Part shown: one piece after another, positions 38,101 through 49,273 of the stretch
Position numbering within the stretch: the first letter of the stretch is position 1
Layout: every line of letters begins with the position of its first letter
Assembly (NCBI GenBank): GCA_905250125.1
Contig: CAJNOL010000587.1
Span: forward strand, 1-64,000
DNA length: 64,000 nt
Source: Rotaria sordida
Lineage: Eukaryota > Rotifera > Eurotatoria > Philodinida > Philodinidae
Reading direction: 5' to 3'
The notes under the pieces: generated by a model
Seen by the model: only the letters and a program-made list of their open reading frames with translations
Told to the model about the DNA's origin: nothing
The model's database searches: none
Made by a program: the position numbers and the translations under genes

Positions 38101-41100
38101 ATGTATACAACAACATCAATTATTGTTATATTAACTGTTGTATTTAATGGAACATTAACAGCACCAGTTTTAAAATTACTTAAAATTCGGTACAACAAAA
38201 AAAAAAAAAACTCCAATTTCTTTTGTAAAAAGAGTTTGTTTTGTTTTTGTTTTTCTTAGAACAAATGTTAATGAAGAAATTGAAACACCTTCTGCAAATG
38301 ATAGATATCGAAACATGGATGATAATAATACTGTAAGATATATTTATTAATTTTTGAATCATTTCTTTTGTTTTTTTAAAAGAAGAGAAATAATGAGATA
38401 AGAGAAAAGGATTTAATCTAAAAAAGAAATTCAAACCATTTTTCAAATAACATTTTCAGAAAAAACGTCGTTCGTCAGATGAGGTTGCCTTATTAAACAA
38501 TGAAGATGATGATAATGATGAAACAGCAATAACAATTGATGTTCAACAGAGTAAATCAACAAAAAAAAAGGTATTTTTTATTCTTTATGCATATCAAATA
38601 TTCTTGCTAAACTTAACCATACAACTAACATCTGGTGTCGGATAATAGCTTTTCTTTTTCTTTTTTTTTTTCAATTTAGAAAAATAAGAGTTTAAGTTTT
38701 GTTTACAATTATAGGTTGAAAGAAGAACTCAATCAAAAACATGGCTTTTAAAAAAATGGTCTCATTTTGATCGAATGTAAGTAATTCAAATGAATCAAAA
38801 TATTTTATTATTATTTTGAATAAAATTATCGCTTTATTCTTTTATTAAAAAGAGTATTAACTAAAAAAACTTCGATTTTAAATTGATATATAATTTACAA
38901 TATATTTTATTTGAATTCTAAATATATGTTCTCAAAAATTCCTCATTAATATAAATGGATTTATTTCAGTAAATTTTTTGGAAAATTATTAAGTTTAGGA
39001 CAATTAGGACGTTTGGTTTATTTAATCGATATATGACAGAATGTGCGCTAGAGTTGACAAATTAATGAAATTAATTATTTTTGATACTATACAATAGTGT
39101 ACAAAAGCATCTTTTCTCAGCAGATCTCAGTTTCCATACATCCAAGAGGTCTGGAAATTTGTATGCACATACTCCACCAAGAATATAGATCAGAAGCATG
39201 AGGTTACCTTGATAACTTAAACGTAAGAAGCATTATGATGGACGGCATCTATGTTTGCTACAAGCTTTTTAACTTGAAAAAGTTGTCTATTAAATTTTAT
39301 ATTATCTTTTATCAGATACATGATTAATTGGTCAACATTCTAGCAAGGATTTATGGATTTCGATGAAATTAATAGTGTAGATTGCCGTAAATAATGAGGA
39401 ACCCGCTGAGGCATAAAATCTTTTTTGCTGTCAGAAGTATACAATTCAAAGATAAAATAACTGTTATCCATTACCAGCCATTATAGTTCTCGTTATATTT
39501 AAGCAGTCGAGGAAAGTTGGTAGCTTTGATATTATATTCTTGATGGATTATGTACACTCAAATTATCAGACCTTCACTACATATGGTAGCTGAGATTTGG
39601 TATGAGAGGAGGAAGACTTTTGTCCACTATTGTATTCATCAAAACAAAATATTCATAACGCATTGCTTGCGCATATCTTTTCTTGATATTAGCTGTTGGA
39701 TTTTGTGAAACACGATCTAAAAAGAGTATTGAAGTGTACAAATAGAAAACGAGACTATTCCGAAAATGTGATACACATACTAGCAATGCTTTTTCATCAC
39801 AGGTCTTGATGAATGCCTCTCCTTCGTCAAAGATATTTTATTATTGCTGTACCTTTGTCAAGGACCGTGATAGACATATCGACAAGACCAAAGTCTACTG
39901 TAGGATTAGTATGAAACACGATTGAATTTTAAGTAACAGTTAGCAATAATTCACAAAACCAAAACACATATTGATAAAATCTCTCTCTTGTACAATGTCA
40001 GCAACTCCATCGTGTTTCATTTTTTAATACCATAAGAATTGCGATAACAGTTTTTTATTCATTAGTTTAGTTAGAAAATTAATTTTTTGGATAAATTTAG
40101 AAATTTTCACTATATATTTCGCAATTCTTTCCAAACATTTAAATCTTTGATAAGAAAATAATAGAAATATTCTTGATATATATTTTAGTATATGTCCTTA
40201 TGTTATCATAGATTACATCATTTTTTTTTTCTGATAACAATTATTTTTATGAAATCATAAAAGTAAATTTCTATAATATTAATAAAATAATTTCATTTGA
40301 TAAATTTAGATTTATGAAACCACTTCTAACACATAGTTATCCTCCATTAACTGTTACATTACCTGCATGTCTTGTACCAATTACAAAATTTTTAACAACA
40401 AAAGAACAACGTAATATGGTAAGTTTAATTTATTTATAATAAAGTATGATTAGTTTGCTCAAATGGGGAAAATTCTATGCACTGCTTTGATTTTCTTTCT
40501 CTCTCTCCAATAATCATAGAATCGAAATGAAACATCATCACAAAATGTAACACCATCGCACGATAATCATAATGAATCCAAATTGAATCATAATTACAGA
40601 AATAATTCCACAGTTGAATTGATTGATATGGACCTTACATCATCAAATTCACATGATTATTATCCAACAGAATCTAATACTAAATCAAATATACAGAACG
40701 ATGTAAGTTATTTATAAAATATAGAAATAGAATGATAAATGAATAGATAGTCTGGATTTTATACATATGTATATATATATATATATAAATGAATGCATGA
40801 ATGATTCCAGGAAACAAGTGTAAATCTTCGTACAGATAATAATGGCGATGTATCTGCACATTTTATTTCATCATCATCATCACAACTTTTATAAAGTAGA
40901 TTTTATTCATTATTGCTTGCTTGTTAAATAACTAAATGTTAAATGCTAAATGTTAAACGCTTTTTTTATTTATTATTTGAATTAATTTCTTTTTTTGTTT
41001 TTTTTTTCTTTACAGAAAAAGAAACCAAAATTTATCTATTGTCTTTTTTGTTTTTCTATTTTAGCCATTATTAGATTTCGAGATGAAACCAGATGTTCCA

Positions 41101-41133
41101 TTCGATAATGAAACAATTATACAAGAACCTTGA
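35151..41133 (+). CDS. SLC9A6/7/9: Endosomal Na+/H+ exchanger, NHE6/7/9 type
   Basis: An electroneutral cation/proton exchanger of endosomes or trans-Golgi that alkalinises their lumen. Main model, 18 exons: 35151-35343, 35396-35513, 35575-35656, 35724-35801, 35864-35940, 36003-36106, 36173-36278, 36338-36476, 36532-36637, 37593-37681, 37736-37849, 37924-38189, 38260-38332, 38460-38570, 38715-38776, 40310-40418, 40520-40702, 40811-40894; 697 aa. It has 12 or so TM helices. Transport-core motifs are [48 protein letters not shown] and the [14 protein letters not shown] motif. The cytoplasmic [19 protein letters not shown] block is a hallmark of NHE6/7/9. Intron 9 is 955 nt and intron 15 is 1533 nt. 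Two other 3' ends are possible: exon 38970-39036 after exon 15, and exon 41065-41133 after exon 17. Both join in frame and end in a stop. Confidence 0.93.
36638..37592 (+). other. Enlarged NHE intron 9 with repeat insert
   Basis: This GTAAAT...AATAG intron is 955 nt, while most neighbouring introns of the gene are 50-70 nt. Its section at about 37178-37262 resembles 25376-25490, both containing an AATAAAAYGC...CTCGG/CCG...GAAAATTTTTC-like core, so a dispersed repeat has probably enlarged it. Splice sites flank the insertion intact. Confidence 0.6.
38970..39036 (+). CDS. Alternative terminal exon of the NHE gene
   Basis: A TTTATTTCAG acceptor is followed by 67 nt that join exon 15 in frame and end in TGA. 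The exon encodes a short basic, hydrophobic tail ([15 protein letters not shown]...) in place of the conserved LLTHS-containing C-terminus. Use of this exon would give a protein cut short just after the membrane domain and linker. It could instead be a cryptic acceptor. Confidence 0.45.
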
Positions 41134-41403
41134 ATAAAATTATCAATTATTTTTTTTTTTTGTGATATATTTATCTATATGGTTTTTAGTGTGCGTTTTC
41201 ATATCGATATTTATTATAAATTATTATAGAAACTATTGTGATTGAACAAGTATTTTTTTTTTCTTCCTTTTGATGTTTCACGTATTCGTATATTTATTGA
41301 CACATTTTTAAGTGCAAAATACATAAATAAAAAAAAATGAAAATCTATTCAATAAGTGCAATTATATCTTCTGAAACTATAAATTATTTTAAATGTCTTT
41401 CTA

Positions 41404-41810
41404 AATCATGTTCATTTATGTTGAATTCTTGTTCGGATGAGTTGGATTCATCAACAATTTCTTCACGTTTTGATAGATCTGTATAATTAAAATGAAAGAA
41501 AATTCTTTTAGAAATACATCGCAATAATAATCACGCTTATTACAATTAATTCCATAATAAGGCATTTTACAATAGCAAAAAATATGTTGTACATAATGGA
41601 ACACATTAACCTTCATTTTGGCATGAAAAAATTGCACAATAGTCTTTATGGAATCGACTACTGGCACCAGAACTGCTCGATATAAATTTTTCTTACTTTT
41701 TTCAATGTTTTCCATAATATTCATCTGTACAGAAACAATAATGTAGATCACTTGTCAATGTTCGACATGTACCGCCATGTTGACATGGATTCTTAATACC
41801 ACATTCATCC
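41404..41810 (-). pseudogene. EGF-like repeat protein, degenerate
   Basis: The remains of an extracellular EGF-repeat protein. After an acceptor-like TTAAATAG, the minus strand from 41810 reads as an EGF module: DECGIKNPCQHGGTC, then a CFC pair. The sixth Cys codon reads TGA (41704-41702). A second EGF module downstream (about 41660-41520) is split: its first Cys residues (SCQNEG) are followed by a stop, and the CYCKMPYYGINC half is in another frame. At least two stops and one frameshift are thus visible. A third, weaker Cys pair follows. Upstream exons were not identified with confidence. A sequencing error could explain one lesion but hardly all. A still-working gene with unusual introns is less likely. 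Confidence 0.6.
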
Positions 41811-42680
41811 TATTTAATTTCGAAAGGAATTACAGATGAAAATAAATCAAATTTTGCAAAAACAAACTTTTCACTGGTGAACTCGTATAGCGAGTACGAG
41901 TATGTCGAGATGTACTTCCAAATTCTATTAAAAAGTATAAAAAACAAAAGAAAGTTTGTCATAATAAATAATATTTATCATTTGATTTTTGTTTACCGTA
42001 TTTATCATCGAAAATTGATGGTCTTGAAAATGTAAGAATTCTATTACTTGGTGTTGTTATATACTAAAGCTGAAATTACATCGAAATTTGGTTTTTCTGT
42101 TGTTTGAGGTTTTTTCTTAAATCACAAACGTTTTAATATTTCGACGAAATCTTAAAGAGAGAAAAAAAATCTTTTCATTTAGATAAATATTCAAAATAAT
42201 TCATATCTTCATTATCATTTGTATGTTCTTCATTGTCAAGATTATCATTAAGTGTATGTTTGTTCACAATGTAAGTCCTTATGTTACAAAAGTAACAATA
42301 GTATCACGATTAAATGAAAAATCGATCAATATGATATACATTAAGAAAATATTTTCAAATATTTCTCGATTAAATAAAAAGAAACTTTAAATAATAATAT
42401 ATGAATTCTTGTAAAAGAAGAATTATTGACAATATGAAATTCATTTTATAATATAATCAAATCCTACAATGATTTCTGCACTTAATAACCTTTCTTCCGT
42501 TTCCATTTATATGCTAATAGGTTGATAAATGCACTCAGCGTCTCAAAACTCCGTCGAAAAAATGAATGTAAATGTCTCTTATACAGTTCAAGCAATTTAA
42601 AATGAATTGATAATCAAATATTCAATTTATTGTCATAATTTGCAGATTTCCATGACTAATCGTGCATCGAATTATAATTC

Positions 42681-43138
42681 TACAGGGTGTTGCAAAAATC
42701 AACCGTAAAATAAAACTGCAATAACTCTTCAACAATAATTCACATGAGCTTGTCATCATTTCATAGGTTCAGTGAAACTAAACTAACTTCAACTTGATTA
42801 ATAATATCACGAAAATGATTCACATGATCGAATGAAAATGTATAATATATTTTTAGTGACGTTAAATGACAGTTACAATTAAAAGAATTCGTTTTTAGAA
42901 TGAATTAACTTTTCATTTCAATCAATTTATCAATAAAAAGAAAACATAATTATATTGTGTTTTTCTGATATTTTGAAAATAATGGATTCATGTATTTTTC
43001 GTGATAGGAATCATTATTAACATTCTTCTTTTGATTCAACTAAATTATTTTAAATAAAATTTCAAAGAACATATTATCATATTACTAAAGAAAAGCAATC
43101 AAATCGCTTAAATTTGTTAAGAGATAATTATATTTACT
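42681..43138 (+). repeat. Dispersed repeat, copy 1
   Basis: It starts TACAGGGTGTTGCAAAAATC and ends near a shared CAATCAAATCGCTT segment. Blocks in the same order and orientation recur at 47376-47988. A TACAGGGTGTTNCAAAA-like start resembles ends of DNA transposons. No coding sequence is seen. Confidence 0.65.
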
Positions 43139-43681
43139 TTTAAAATATTCTATATTTAGAAGTCTGTCCAGGACAATACACTCTGATTGAAAGGAATTAT
43201 AATTTCGTTAGCAATATTGAATAGATCAAATTTATCTTTATAATTAAGATTTAACATATTGATGAAATATTTTTTAACATTAGAATAAATTATGTCTTTT
43301 AAGTGAAATGAATTTTTATTTCAATTGGCATTGTTGTTGTTGTTGTTGTTTTTTTCTTATTGAAATCAACCAATCTATTGAACTATAATTTTCTCATGTG
43401 TGTGAGTCTAACTGACTGCAAGAAAAAAATAAAAATAAAAAAAATTTCGAAATCTGACACGAAGAGAAAAAAAAAACTTATGAAAAAAATATTTTCAGAA
43501 GAATAATATGGCAATATCATGTGCAAATCATGTGTTTTTATCTGAATCATATAAGTAAAAGTTAGGTAATGAAGATAAGAATCAGAATAAAAAAGAAAAG
43601 AAGTAAAAGAAAATTCAGTAGTCATTTCACAATTGTGTCCCTTCATTATATATGATAAACAGTGATAAGAATATAAGTTGA

Positions 43682-44403
43682 ATGATGTTACGAATGTTAT
43701 TCTTTATATGCGTTTGTCTTCTTGTCTATATTCCACATACATCTATTCAAGATGTATCAATATCAAAAGACAATGTTCAACCTTCATTACCACGAACAAT
43801 ACCATCTAATACTACAGAAACTATTGAACAACTTATTCGTTGGTTAACTGAACAACAATATCAATATGAAATAGCATATTATGCATTAACGTTAACTAAT
43901 GTTTTTCCAAATTTTGCGAAAATATTTCATGAACAAAGTGAACAAAAGTATGTTTTTATTTGTCATTCAAAAAAATAAATAATTTTTATCTCTACAGATA
44001 TAATGATATCAAAAATCTTATTCGTCTTAGTCAAATACTTAATCTCGATATTAATTTAAGATTTATATCACCAAATATAGTTAATCGACCAATTCGTTTT
44101 TTATCACCTGATCGAATAAATAAAACAAATTTTATTGAATTTTTTTCCATGTTAAAATCCCATGAATGCGAAATAACATTTACAACATTATCGAATGCAT
44201 ATCGACAAGCAATAAATATGACTGTTCCATTACAAATTTATTTAAAAGAAAAACTTTTCATGAAACAAATTTTAACATGTAAATTAATATCTGATCTTTA
44301 TCGTCAACTTGATCGTTTTATTAAACCAAGTTCGAATGATCGTTCTATTCCATTTTCACTAATATATATTGATTCTCGAGCTAAACTTATGTTGTCACAA
44401 TAA
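43682..44403 (+). CDS. Secreted ferritin-like four-helix protein
   Basis: Exons 43682-43947 and 43998-44403 (50-nt intron, GTATG...TACAG) give 223 aa. A hydrophobic signal peptide covers residues 1-20. From about residue 50 the order of helices resembles ferritin: a first helix ending in AYYAL, then PNFAKIFHEQSEQ, matching the ferritin SYYF...NFAKYFLHQS stretch. A LIRLSQI segment follows, and later helix-C and helix-D-like blocks (SNAYRQAINM; FMKQILTCKLISDLYRQLDRF). The expected ferroxidase ligands are not present: the helix-A Glu position carries Trp, and the EEREH segment of helix B reads as EQKYND. Iron oxidation is therefore unlikely. Known: insects and some other animals secrete ferritins. 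Inferred: a divergent, non-catalytic relative. An unrelated helical secreted protein is the alternative. It lies 311 bp upstream of a secreted protease. Confidence 0.6.
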
Positions 44404-44714
44404 TTTTATTGATTTGAACTTAAAAAACTATGATAATATTTTTTTTCCTCTTCAATAAACATTGATCATATCTACTAAAAGTACGAAAATATTCTAATTG
44501 AAAAAAGTTTCACTTGATAAAAAATCCATATGTTACATACCATTATGTAATTGAATTATTTTCTACATCATTAATTTTCTTAATGATTTGTAAGAATAAA
44601 GAAGAGAGGAGAAAGGGCAAAGTTTAAATAATAAATATATGTGCCAAATTTTGTTTATTTGTCATTTCCTTTTCAAAAGATAGAACGATTATTTCTTCGT
44701 CTATAAAGTTAATA
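44404..44714. promoter_or_regulatory. Short intergenic spacer, probable promoter
   Basis: 311 bp separate the ferritin-like stop codon from the metalloprotease start on the same strand. The sequence is AT-rich. A CTATAAAG word at 44701-44708 lies too close to the start codon to be a clear TATA box. Two AATAAA words occur (44454 and 44595); either could serve the upstream gene as a polyadenylation signal. Confidence 0.3.
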
Positions 44715-45793
44715 ATGGCTCGATTGAACCAAATGATTACTGTCATTATCGTTTTAACACTTTGCACTATTGGTTATCTTAACGGATTTTCATTGAGTCG
44801 GTAAGAATGTTCTTAAAAACAACAAAATTTCTTTGATTTGCTCGAATATGTTGTATTTTTATTTTTTTAAAGTTTATTTTCATCGGAAACTTATAATAGA
44901 GTCAAACGAGCTGATGATGATGATCCAATTACTCGACGTATTCAAACAGTAGGAAATCTAGTGTTCAATAGCAGCGTTATACCAACCGCTAAGATTTCTC
45001 GAAAGTTTGTGTCTAATTTTTATTTAAATATTTCAAATTAATGTTTCTTTTTTTTTCTTCAAAGAATTGCTTGTTTCTTCGTCTTCGATAAAGAAGCATC
45101 CGCTGACCTCAATAACAGTTTGAGCTATGCAAAAAAATATGCTACTCAATTAGCTACACTTGCATCAAAATATACGATGCATGCTAATATAAAAATAACT
45201 AATGCAGGCACTGAAATGTGGTCAAATGGTGATCAAATATCATTTCCTATTGGCACTAGTTCGTATATAGCTATGCCAGATATTTTAACAAAATTTCAAA
45301 CATATTTGGCTAATACACAAAAATCACGTTTTGGAACTGTTTATGGTGTTGGAGTACTTATTTCAAATAAAACATTATTAGTTGCAGGAGGTTATTCTCA
45401 AGGGCCCATATGTACTACTTCAGGTAAATCATTCTTTTCTGTCAAGAAAATATTATTCTATGTTTTCGTTTTTTCTTAGGTGCTTCACTCATTAATTATC
45501 GACAATATCCATGGTCGATTGCTGGTTTACTTGCACATGAATTAGCACATACACTTTCTGTTGTTCATCCATTTGAATTATCATATCTATGTGATGAATA
45601 TAAAACCAAATTAAAATTTTGTACAAACATACCTGAAGAATGTTTGTGCACTTCAAATAATTACCCGGCTCAACAATGTCTTATGACATATCAATTTGGT
45701 CGAGCCACACCAAATGCTCCAAAATATACATCGTGCGATATTGAAATGATGAATTATTTTGCAGCAAATAGTTCCTGTCTTACTCGTGTGTAA
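44715..45793 (+). CDS. Secreted zinc metalloprotease (metzincin)
   Basis: An extracellular zinc peptidase resembling the ADAM/reprolysin (M12B) clan. Exons 44715-44800, 44873-45004, 45065-45423 and 45480-45793 join to 296 aa. A signal peptide (residues about 6-25) is followed by a short pro-region ending at a furin-like RVKR (about 38-41). The catalytic helix reads HELAHTLSVVH: three zinc His and the general-base Glu in the HExxHxxGxxH pattern, except that the usual Gly is Ser. The Met-turn follows as CLMTY. Cys-rich spacing between the two matches disulfides of secreted members. There is no disintegrin, TSP1 or membrane segment, so it is a minimal protease. The start gives the signal peptide. 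The stop lies at the very edge of a long palindrome (45803-47043). Confidence 0.85.
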
Positions 45794-45802
45794 AAGAAGG
45801 GA

Positions 45803-47043
45803 ATGTATAAACTATCAGTTTGGGCCATTCGATTTTTTTTCAGATAATGTTACGAAAACTCATATGTTATCGTAGTGATTGAGTTTGTGATTCCTAACTC
45901 GATGTATAAGTGTTCTCTGAAAATTGAAATATCTTTGCCATTTGTAAGTTTAGCCATAACCATAATATGTCTTCTTGATATGAACTAAGAATAGAGATCC
46001 TACTTCTGAGATGTAGATAGATACCAATGAGCTTATTCCTATTTCAATGAATATAGCATCTGAGCCGTCACAATCGATTTATTTCAGATCAATTGTTAGC
46101 ATCGAGATTCTGATATCTCGAAGAGTTAAAAAGTTCTGACAGTCAAATTTTTTCTCCTATGAAGTTGATGACACGCCACAAGAGTATAAAGTTTTAAGTA
46201 AGAAGCCATTTGGTCGAATTAGAAAAATAGCCTTCTTAGATCAATCTTTTCGTCAATATCAAAAGCATTCATCATTCTCATACTCAAACAGATGACATAT
46301 TCGAAATCTACACAAAAACCTAATAGGATTTGCATGTATTCGAAAATTTTCTGAGACTTGTTTTTCAAAAATTTTTCCCTTAGTTTCTCTTAGAGTCATG
46401 AAAAACAAAACAAATCGTTCGAAAAGTCTTTTTATTTATATTCAATCAATTTTTTTATCTGATCCTGACGAGAATGAACGGAAAATTTTTCGAAGACATG
46501 CAAATCCTATTAGTTTTTTGTGCAGATTATGAATATGTCATCTATTTGAGTATGAAAATGGTGAATGTTCCTAATATTGACGACAATATTGGCATACGAA
46601 GGTTATTTTTCTAATCCGATCAAATAACTTCTTACTTAAGACTTTATACTCTTGTTGTCTGTCATCGATTCCACTAGGAGAAGAAGCTTGACTCTTCAAG
46701 CTTGTTTTGTTTACTCATTCTTAGCTCAACACATCATCATTTATGCGATGTTTTGATCTCAAAATGCAGTTCATCTCATGCTCTGTTTATTACAACAAGA
46801 GTGAGCTCATTGGCATCTATATATATATCTCAAAAGTAGTCTCTCTATTCTTACTTACACTAAGAAGACATACATTGATTATGGCTAAACTTTCAAGTGG
46901 CAAAGGTATCTCAATTTTCAGACAACATTTATACATCGCGTTAGACTCATGAATCTACGTACTACAATACTAAATAACTTTTTGTAACATTATCTATACC
47001 AAAAATCAAATGGTCTCCAACTGAGAACTTATGCATTTCCTTT
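45803..47043. repeat. 1.2-kb imperfect palindrome (long hairpin)
   Basis: The left arm (about 45803-46350) is matched in reverse complement by the right arm (about 46477-47043); the loop is about 125 nt. Matching blocks include GATAATGTTAC near the outer ends, TTTAGCCATAA with TATGTCTTCTT in the middle, and AATAGGATTTGCATGT near the loop. The arms differ by many substitutions and small indels, so it is old. The left end begins about 10 bp after the metalloprotease stop. Confidence 0.85.
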
Positions 47044-48472
47044 CTCTTTACCAGTGAACGCTAATAAATTTCTTGACATTATCTATTTGAGTTATATATA
47101 TATATGATTTGGTGCATATGTTTAATTCATTTTCTCTCTAATAAAATATACTGGCAACAAGCAAATTTGTTTTGAAAATTGTATTTCATATTTGATTATT
47201 GAATATAACGAGTTATTTCAATTAAAATACGATCTATTTATTTCAATAAGATTGAGATTTAATGATTTGATCAAGAATATGAACAAAAGGTTAACTTGAA
47301 CTTTCATCAGATAAGATAGAAATGCAAATAAAGACTTTATAAAGAAAAAAAAGCATTCTCAATCAATAGCATATATACAGAGTATTCCAAAAGTTTATCG
47401 GAAAAATAAAGGTAAATATTCCTTATATAATTCAATAGATTTAACTGTTTTTTATTATACGATAGTATATTCGTTGAACTTTTTTTCACCTAGTTTTTGA
47501 TAAATTTCTTGGTCGAACCAGATTAAAATAAGATCAGACTTATTAGTGACTAAATTCAGGTCAATTTCAATGATGAAAAAGAAATTCTAAACGAATACAG
47601 AAAAGAAAGAACTAGATGTAGATTATAGTAAAGATAATTATAATGATTTTGTAAGACTGATATTGTTGCAAAAGAACAATGTACTGAAACACTTTCAAAA
47701 ATTTCACAAGAAAAATTCAACAAAAATTGTAAGGCTCGGTAAAATGAATAGTAATCAAATGAAATGACTTTTCATTTCAATAAACTTTTCAATAAATTTA
47801 TCATAAAATTTAATATTAATAGAATACTTTGAAAAGATTAGATTCAATTTAGAACGAGGACTGAGAATCATTATAAACTTTTTTTTTGTTCAATCAAATT
47901 ATACTAAATAAAACTTCAAAGACTACATTAGTATATTATGAAAAAAGTAATCAAATCGCTTGAATTTTTTAGGAGATGATTTACGTTTAATTTTCTAGCG
48001 GATTTCTCGGGCCTACTGTATTTTTGGTCTTTCGAATAACAGATTATCTTCATCATCAATATTTAGTTATTTTCAATCTTTCTATTGTTCGTAAAATCAC
48101 AATTACTGATTTCTCCGAAACAAAAAAAAACAACTATTTCCTATCGAATCTTTACCATTATAAGAACATTCCAAGATCAAAGTCTTATTTCCTAATTTTA
48201 TGATTCTATCTTATTGCTTCGTCCTTCTACATGCAGACTTCTCTATAAAAATTTGTCGTAACAAATCAATGAAAACATTATTCTTTAAAGTGACATTTAG
48301 TGATTGCTCATATAATGGCATTAAGTCGAGTACCCTAAAGCAGCCAACATTTATTCGTCGGGTACAATTACCTGTGTTCGCTCTTCTCTCTGCTTCTATT
48401 GCTATCTCCATTTTTTTTTCTATTTCATTTCCATTGTTAAATTGATTTTCTTGCAGTTAAAACGTCTATAAA
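47044..48472. other. Intergenic with repeat copy 2
   Basis: No gene is supported. It holds a TA microsatellite (about 47092-47104) and copy 2 of the dispersed repeat. A TTCTTGCAG at 48448-48456, just before the next start codon, could be the acceptor of a 5'UTR intron. Overlapping open frames at 48200-48445 are probably shadows in that leader. Confidence 0.45.
47376..47988 (+). repeat. Dispersed repeat, copy 2
   Basis: It starts TACAGAGTATTCCAAAAGTT and ends near AATCAAATCGCTTGAAT. It shares ordered blocks with 42681-43138, including TTTTCATTTCAAT, AATCATTAT with a Phe-codon-like T run, AAATAAAA with TTCAAAGA, and TCAAATCGCTT. It is longer than copy 1, with an insertion or less deletion in the middle. 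Confidence 0.65.
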
Positions 48473-48754
48473 ATGCTCAAATCTTTCAAAGTTAGTGATA
48501 TTGATAATGATTATGATGATAAGATTTTAGTAACAAAACTTAAATTAACAAAAAATGAATACAATGCAACAATACGTAATAAACTTGAACATAATCGCCT
48601 TAAAATTATTAATAAACATATTAATGGTCATCATGACATAAATGCATGTAAATTACAATCGGCTATGCATGATTTTCGAAAATATTCAAATTATAATCAA
48701 AGAACTGTTCGTAATGTTGACGAATTTTTTATGAATAGAAAGGTAAAATTTTGA
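48473..48754 (+). CDS. Small basic hypothetical protein
   Basis: I do not recognise this gene. The open frame gives 93 aa with a basic, Asn/Lys/His-rich composition. It has a helix-like LKLTKNEYNATIRNKLEHNRLKIINKHI segment in the middle and QRTVRNVDEFF near the end. There is no signal peptide or membrane segment. Alternatively, a GTAAAA donor after the AGAAAG codons (exon end 48742) could join an acceptor at 48806 and extend the protein to 120 aa, ending at 48899; that added tail is hydrophobic and less convincing. A TTGCAG acceptor just upstream hints at a spliced leader or 5'UTR intron. It lies 519 bp before the next gene on the same strand and could be its first exon if a linking splice exists; I could not find one. 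Confidence 0.5.
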   Translation: MLKSFKVSDIDNDYDDKILVTKLKLTKNEYNATIRNKLEHNRLKIINKHINGHHDINACKLQSAMHDFRKYSNYNQRTVRNVDEFFMNRKVKF

Positions 48755-49273
48755 CATGAAATTATTATTTAGTATTATTGGATTTTCTCATTTAATTAAC
48801 ATTTAGATACATGTGAAAAAACGGAAGAATGTTTTTCTGTTTCGTATATTTATCCCGCCCCGGTTTTTTTTACTATTGAACTACTTAAGTGTCTCTTGAA
48901 TAGAGTTTCTTTTTTTTTCTTGTAAATAAGAAAGGAAATAAATATCTTGAATACGTAAAAGAAAAATTAATTTGAAAAAGAATCAACACTATGATTGATT
49001 CTTATATTTAAAACATGAAGCAATTGTACAAGAAAAAAAACAAGAATAAAATAAAAATAACATTAAAAATATTTTGTTTTTAAAACCTGTTTTTATTATA
49101 AAATATTTTTCCTTCTCTCATCCTTGTTCTCTTTACCCCCCTGTAGTGAATAAAATGCCATACTCAATAGGTTGTTATAAATCTCAACATTTGATCTGAA
49201 ATATTAAAAATTTCATAGTTTCATCATTTATTTTGTTTATTGCCCTTGAAAAATAAAATATTGATAAAAAAAA
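48755..49273. other. Intergenic spacer
   Basis: AT-rich sequence of 519 bp with a C-rich patch (TACCCCCCTG at about 49135). No gene is supported unless the alternative last exon of the preceding gene (48807-48899) is real. Confidence 0.4.

Larger units (their letters stand above)
41134..43681. other. Intergenic with EGF pseudogene and repeat copy
   Basis: This stretch holds the EGF-repeat pseudogene (41404-41810) and copy 1 of a dispersed repeat (42681-43138). No other gene is supported; the minus frame at 43383-43646 is low-complexity Phe/Ile-rich. Confidence 0.5.
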
